Source: an uncultured Ignavibacteria bacterium | Lineage (GTDB): Bacteria > Bacteroidota > Ignavibacteria > Ignavibacteriales > Ignavibacteriaceae | Length of the DNA: 8,834 bases | Assembly: GCA_937996765.1 (NCBI GenBank) | Contig: CALKUG010000338.1 | Span: forward strand, 1 to 8,834 | Direction of reading: 5' to 3' | Shown here: positions 5,104 to 8,834 of the stretch, piece after piece | Layout: the number at the start of each line of letters is the position of its first letter | Numbering within the stretch: position 1 is the stretch's first letter | Notes under the pieces: generated by a model | Databases searched by the model: none | Told to the model about the DNA's origin: nothing | The model's input: the letters and a program-made list of their open reading frames with translations, nothing else | Program-made: the position numbers and the translations under genes

Positions 5104-6534
5104 GTGATTAAATCGGGCTTCTTTCGCAGTATATTGGTACTGATTGTACTAATTTCCGCTTGTGCTTATCCACAACATAAATCCATCAAAAAGCTTAAAG
5201 CAGGTATTCAAGAAATTCTCAAAGATTCTCTTTTTGAATCAACTCAACTCTCTTTGGTTGTTCATAATCTTTCAACAAAAAAAGACGTATTTACACTGCA
5301 ACCAAAGCTGCTACTTGTTCCGGCTTCTAATACCAAAATTCTTACCACTTCTACGGCACTCTATTTTTTAGGTAAAGATTTTACGTATAAAACGATAATT
5401 TCAACGGATGGAGTGCTTTCGGGAGGATTATTAAAGGGTAACCTTTTTATAAAAGGGGGGTATGACCCCGACCTCAGAGAAAAAGACCTTGAGTTTATTG
5501 TGGACACATTATACGCAATGGGAATAAGAGAGATAACAGGAAATGTATATGCGGATATTTCTCTTTCAGACACATTAACTAAAGGTGCGGGTTGGACATG
5601 GGACGAAGACCCCTCGTACTATGCGCCTTACATCACTTCATTTGGTATCGAAAAAAATAGTGTTGCAGTAACCGTACTACCTAACAGTGTTGGCGAAAGC
5701 CCAAGTATAACCTACATTCCTCTCAAGTATAAATTTGAAATCAATAATCAAGCGGTAACTACAGATACCGGTGTTACCAACATTGTTATAACTCGTGATA
5801 TAAAAAACAACACCAACGAGCTTTCGGTACAAGGGGTTATACGCTCGGATGCCCCGGCGGTGACCGATGAAATTAATTTAGTGCATCCCGAGCATATTGC
5901 ACTAAAAGTTTTTACTTCCTTTCTCGAACTAAAAGGTATTCAGTATAAAGAGTCGGGTTTTGCCAAAACACCAATAACACATACACCTCTCTATGTACAT
6001 TCGCGCCCACTGCTCGAAGTGTTAACACCTCTTAATAAAACAAGCGATAATCTTTCCGCTGAAAATACATTGCGCATATTAGGTTCAATAAAGCGAGATA
6101 CACTTCTAACAGCGGATCTTGGTAAAATTTTTGTGGATTCATTAATTTCACTTTCCGGATGGAGTCCCAATAATTATCGTATGTTAGATGGTTCAGGACT
6201 CTCTCGCTATAACTTGTTTTCTACGGGAATGCTTTCAAACTTGTTAACATTTTTTTATGAGAAACATCCCGAGATTTATACTTCCTTGCGCTCAACTTTC
6301 CCAATCGCGGGGGTTGATGGAACACTTAAACGTAGAATGATTAAAACCGAAGCACAAGGTAGGGTTTTTGCAAAAACCGGCACATTGAGCGGAGTGAATG
6401 CTTTATCTGGATACATAGACACCAAAAGTGGTGATGTTTTTGTATTCTCCATGCTGCTTCAAAATCATATCAATCAAAATAAACGCGCTTTAGAGTTAAT
6501 GAATAAGATTTGCGAAGTGATAGTTGCTTATTAG
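5104..6534 (+). CDS. dacB: D-alanyl-D-alanine carboxypeptidase/endopeptidase (PBP4, S13 family)
   Basis: 476 residues, matching low-molecular-mass class C penicillin-binding proteins. The three catalytic motifs are present in order: SxxK as S75-N-T-K78, SxN as S314-D-N316, and KTG at 424-426 (KTGTLSG). DGSGLSRYN (362-370) is also typical. Long S13 proteins carry an inserted region between the first two motifs, seen here at about 100-270. It trims pentapeptide stems and can cut D-Ala-mDAP cross-bridges. The first 20 residues are a signal sequence ending in I-S-A-C, a plausible lipobox with C20 as the lipidated residue. Cleavage after ACA (19-21) by signal peptidase I is the alternative. The start is GTG at 5104, with AAGGA (5091-5095) 8 nt before it. 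No ATG is available until residue 139, and only the GTG gives a signal peptide. It lies 14 nt after clpS and 12 nt before menH. Confidence 0.93.
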   Translation: MIKSGFFRSILVLIVLISACAYPQHKSIKKLKAGIQEILKDSLFESTQLSLVVHNLSTKKDVFTLQPKLLLVPASNTKILTTSTALYFLGKDFTYKTIISTDGVLSGGLLKGNLFIKGGYDPDLREKDLEFIVDTLYAMGIREITGNVYADISLSDTLTKGAGWTWDEDPSYYAPYITSFGIEKNSVAVTVLPNSVGESPSITYIPLKYKFEINNQAVTTDTGVTNIVITRDIKNNTNELSVQGVIRSDAPAVTDEINLVHPEHIALKVFTSFLELKGIQYKESGFAKTPITHTPLYVHSRPLLEVLTPLNKTSDNLSAENTLRILGSIKRDTLLTADLGKIFVDSLISLSGWSPNNYRMLDGSGLSRYNLFSTGMLSNLLTFFYEKHPEIYTSLRSTFPIAGVDGTLKRRMIKTEAQGRVFAKTGTLSGVNALSGYIDTKSGDVFVFSMLLQNHINQNKRALELMNKICEVIVAY

Positions 6535-6546
6535 AGTCAGCGGCAA

Positions 6547-7362
6547 ATGAAACTCCAATCAAACTCTGAACCATTATTTTTTAAGGTATATCCCGCTAAA
6601 AACATTAAAGAAGTACCAATTCTTTTTTTTATACACGGGTTTGCGGATTGCGGAGATGAGTTTCTCCATTTGGTAGCAACTTTAACAAAATTTTGCTCAG
6701 TCGTTCTGATATCTTTGCCGGGGTTTGGTGAAGCACCTAAAGCTGACGAAGTTTCTCCAGAATCTTTATTGCCACGTTTTGAAGAAACACTCAAACTCTT
6801 TCAGGGAAGGAAGATTTTGGTAGGCTATTCAATGGGTGGAAGATATGCGTTATACACATCACTTTTTGGAAAATATTCTGATTTTGATTCGTTGGTTCTT
6901 GTATCAAGTTCAACGGGAATAGCTGATGAAAATGGGAGAGAGCTAAGACTGAAAGAGGATTTAAAACTTTGTCAGTTTATTGAAGAAAAAACTATAAATG
7001 ATTTTGTTGATTATTGGCTTAGGTTGCCGATATTCAAGGGCTTGGAACGGCTATCTGAAAGTGAATTCGAGATTATAAAAAAACGAAAAGCACACCAAGA
7101 GAAGTTGGTACTCATACAGTATCTTAAACAGGCAGGTCAAGGTGTTTTCCCTGATTTAAGTTCAGAATTAAAAACCTTGCAACAAAAACTACACATTGTT
7201 GTTGGTGAAAATGATGCAAAATATTGCGAAATCGGTAAATTGCTGCATCAAAAGTTATCAAATTCAGAACTGCATATATTTCCAAATACGGGGCACGCAG
7301 TTCACAGAGAGAATCCAAATTTATTTTTGGATGTTTTAAAAAGTGTAATTGAAAAAGATTAA
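6547..7362 (+). CDS. menH: 2-succinyl-6-hydroxy-2,4-cyclohexadiene-1-carboxylate synthase, alpha/beta hydrolase fold
   Basis: 271 residues. In menaquinone synthesis MenH eliminates pyruvate from SEPHCHC, the MenD product, to give SHCHC. The alpha/beta-hydrolase features are clear: the oxyanion-region IHGF (29-32), LPGFGEA (57-63), the nucleophile elbow GYSMGGRYAL (93-102) with Ser95, the acid Asp223 in GENDAK, and His250 in NTGHAVHRENP. MenH-like details include SSSTGI (120-125), FVDYWLRLPIF (153-163) and the GQG-x-FPDL stretch (197-204). The family is highly divergent, and sequence alone can confuse MenH with other small hydrolases. The position 10 nt upstream of menB decides the call. The start ATG at 6547 has only a weak GAG (6534-6536) as ribosome binding site, so translation may depend on coupling to dacB, whose stop is 12 nt upstream. 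Confidence 0.85.
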   Translation: MKLQSNSEPLFFKVYPAKNIKEVPILFFIHGFADCGDEFLHLVATLTKFCSVVLISLPGFGEAPKADEVSPESLLPRFEETLKLFQGRKILVGYSMGGRYALYTSLFGKYSDFDSLVLVSSSTGIADENGRELRLKEDLKLCQFIEEKTINDFVDYWLRLPIFKGLERLSESEFEIIKKRKAHQEKLVLIQYLKQAGQGVFPDLSSELKTLQQKLHIVVGENDAKYCEIGKLLHQKLSNSELHIFPNTGHAVHRENPNLFLDVLKSVIEKD

Positions 7363-7372
7363 AGGATAAACC

Positions 7373-8206
7373 ATGAGTTTTAATTGGCAGACAGCAAAAG
7401 AGTATAGTGATATTCTCTACGAAAAGATGGATGGCATAGCTAAAATTACTATAAACCGCCCTGAAGTGAGAAATGCTTTCCGCCCGGATACAGTAACGCA
7501 AATGTATGATGCTTTTGTTGATGCGAGAGAAGATCAATCAATAGGTGTTGTGCTATTAACCGGTAAATCACCTGCCGCAGATGGTAAATATGCTTTTTGT
7601 TCAGGCGGCGACCAACGCATTCGTGGCGACCAAGGATATATTGGCACCGATGGAGTGCCTCGTTTAAATGTACTTGATTTGCAGAAAATGATACGCAGTA
7701 TTCCAAAGCCAGTTATAGCACTTGTTGCAGGTTATGCAATTGGCGGTGGGCATGTCCTTCATGTTGTTTGTGATTTAACTATTGCGGCAGATAATGCAAT
7801 TTTTGGACAAACAGGCCCTAAGGTTGGTAGTTTCGATGGCGGATTTGGTGCATCGTATTTAGCAAGACTTGTAGGACAAAAACGCGCTCGTGAGATTTGG
7901 TACTTATGCAGACAGTATAATGCACAAGAAGCATTTGATATGGGCTTGGTAAACAAAGTAGTACCGGTAGATCAACTTGAGCAAGAAGGCGTACAATGGG
8001 CGAGTGAAATTTTACAAATGAGTCCGCTTTCTCTTCGATTGCTTAAATCGGCCTTTAATGCTGAATTGGATGGACAGCAAGGAATACAAGAACTTGCAGG
8101 AAATGCTACATTGCTCTACTATATGAGTGAAGAAGCACAAGAAGGCAAAAAAGCGTATCTGGAGAAAAGGAAACCCGATTTTAATAAATTTCCAAAATTA
8201 CCCTAA
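7373..8206 (+). CDS. menB: 1,4-dihydroxy-2-naphthoyl-CoA synthase
   Basis: 277 residues in the crotonase fold. MenB closes the second naphthoquinone ring by an intramolecular Claisen-type condensation of o-succinylbenzoyl-CoA. Markers: FCSGGDQRIRG (75-85), AGYAIGGGH (119-127, oxyanion hole region), GQTGPKVGSFDGGFGASY (145-162), WYLCRQY (176-182), the ELAGNATLLYYMSEEAQEG segment (240-258) and the C-terminal KRKPDFNKF (265-273). The QTG-P-K-V-G-SFD form is that of E. coli-type MenB, which uses bound bicarbonate as the catalytic base instead of an Asp side chain. Asp155 and Tyr250 correspond to known active-site residues. ATG at 7373 is preceded by AAAGGA (7361-7366), which overlaps the menH stop, so the two are probably translationally coupled. 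Full length, no anomalies. Confidence 0.97.
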   Translation: MSFNWQTAKEYSDILYEKMDGIAKITINRPEVRNAFRPDTVTQMYDAFVDAREDQSIGVVLLTGKSPAADGKYAFCSGGDQRIRGDQGYIGTDGVPRLNVLDLQKMIRSIPKPVIALVAGYAIGGGHVLHVVCDLTIAADNAIFGQTGPKVGSFDGGFGASYLARLVGQKRAREIWYLCRQYNAQEAFDMGLVNKVVPVDQLEQEGVQWASEILQMSPLSLRLLKSAFNAELDGQQGIQELAGNATLLYYMSEEAQEGKKAYLEKRKPDFNKFPKLP

Positions 8207-8221
8207 CAACACCGGAAATAA

Positions 8222-8834
8222 ATGACAACTCAAGAAATAAAGCACTACAGTACATTGCAAATTTGGGTAATGGCATCAAGACCCAAAACTCTACTTGCTG
8301 CATTTGTCCCGGTATTTGTAGGTGCAGCACTGGCTTACTCTGAAGGGAAATTCTTTTTTCTCGGTTCACTGATTGCATTACTTTGTGCGCTATTAATTCA
8401 GGTAGGTACTAATTTCACCAACGATTTGTATGATCATCTCAAAGGTGCTGATACAAAGGAGCGAAAAGGACCAACACGAGTGTTAAATGCCGGTTTGGTA
8501 AGTGTTGGCACTATGCGTAGGGCAATAGCAATAACATTTGGCCTTTCGTTTGTATTGGGGCTTTTGTTAGTGTACTTAAATGGTCCCATCATTCTACTAA
8601 TTGGTGTTCTTTCTATTCTTGCAGGCCTGGCATATACCGCCGGACCATTTCCTTTAGCATACAATGGACTGGGAGATGTGTTTGTGTTTTTGTTCTTCGG
8701 AGTAGTTGCTACGGTAGGAACCTATTATGTAAATACCGGAACCACTACCACGGCAGCATTTTTAGCGGCAGTGCCGGTGGGGGCATTAATCACCAATATT
8801 TTAGTGGTAAACAACTACAGAGATGTTGAACAAG
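8222..8834 (+). CDS. menA: 1,4-dihydroxy-2-naphthoate polyprenyltransferase, 5' part (cut by window end)
   Basis: The first 204 residues are in the window, about two thirds of a normal MenA (about 300 residues), with the frame open at the right edge. MenA is a UbiA-family membrane enzyme that attaches the isoprenoid tail to 1,4-dihydroxy-2-naphthoate, giving demethylmenaquinone. Visible signatures: ASRPKTL near the N-terminus (18-24), the first aspartate-rich motif GTNFTNDLYDHLKGAD (62-77) with Asp68 and Asp71, KGPTRVLNAGLVS (82-94), and the start of the second motif region, NNYRDVEQ (197-204). Hydrophobic stretches at about 23-39, 46-66, 100-118, 121-139, 151-168 and 178-196 fit six of the usual membrane helices. 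The ATG at 8222 is 15 nt after menB, with a weak GGA (8214-8216) upstream. It belongs to the clpS-dacB-menHBA run. Confidence 0.96.
   Translation, partial: MTTQEIKHYSTLQIWVMASRPKTLLAAFVPVFVGAALAYSEGKFFFLGSLIALLCALLIQVGTNFTNDLYDHLKGADTKERKGPTRVLNAGLVSVGTMRRAIAITFGLSFVLGLLLVYLNGPIILLIGVLSILAGLAYTAGPFPLAYNGLGDVFVFLFFGVVATVGTYYVNTGTTTTAAFLAAVPVGALITNILVVNNYRDVEQ

Noticed and set aside
7124..7956. Minus-strand ORFs of 137, 85 and 65 codons across menH/menB.
   Set aside because: Antisense to strongly recognised menH and menB; the sequences show no protein family signal.
8181..8664. Minus-strand ORFs of 65 and 76 codons at the menB/menA junction and inside menA.
   Set aside because: They lie opposite the menA frame, which has clear UbiA-family motifs.

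Overview
The window looks like chromosome from a low-to-mid GC member of the Bacteroidota/Chlorobiota (FCB) group, possibly an Ignavibacteria- or Kapabacteria-like lineage. This placement is an inference. It rests on three things: a DUF2851 protein, a bifunctional-nuclease (DUF151) protein with a C-terminal UVR motif sitting next to etfBA, and promoter-like sequences of the Bacteroidota form TTTG-N19-TAnnTTTG. Several genes also carry clear Shine-Dalgarno sequences (GGAGG, AGGAG, AAAGGA), which strict Bacteroidia often lack. No tRNA, rRNA, CRISPR array, insertion sequence or intact mobile element was seen.

Layout. Positions 1-706 hold no gene I can identify: one weak ORF (119-460 +), then an A-rich non-coding stretch with short repeats and a likely promoter. 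A DUF2851 protein of unknown function follows (707-2197 +). It ends at a perfect 12-bp hairpin terminator with a GAAA loop, placed between two convergent genes. The minus-strand block is an apparent operon etfB-etfA-bfn (4665 down to 2240): both electron-transfer flavoprotein subunits, then a DUF151-UVR protein. A 139-bp divergent intergenic region (4666-4804) carries several small inverted repeats and candidate promoters for both directions. From 4805 a plus-strand run clpS - dacB (PBP4) - menH - menB - menA continues past the right edge, with gaps of only 10-15 nt; menA is cut off by the window end.

How the genes fit together. EtfAB passes electrons from flavin dehydrogenases (for example acyl-CoA dehydrogenases) toward the quinone pool. 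MenH, MenB and MenA make menaquinone, the likely quinone of that pool, through the classical o-succinylbenzoate route. menF, menD, menC and menE are not in the window. ClpS (N-degron adaptor) and PBP4 (peptidoglycan carboxypeptidase/endopeptidase) lead the menaquinone run without an obvious functional link.

This is mostly a housekeeping region. I found no convincing new multi-gene system. The points most worth checking are the possible nuclease-like architecture of the DUF2851 protein, the apparently leaderless clpS promoter, the gene mix in the clpS-dacB-menHBA run, and the unexplained first 700 bases.
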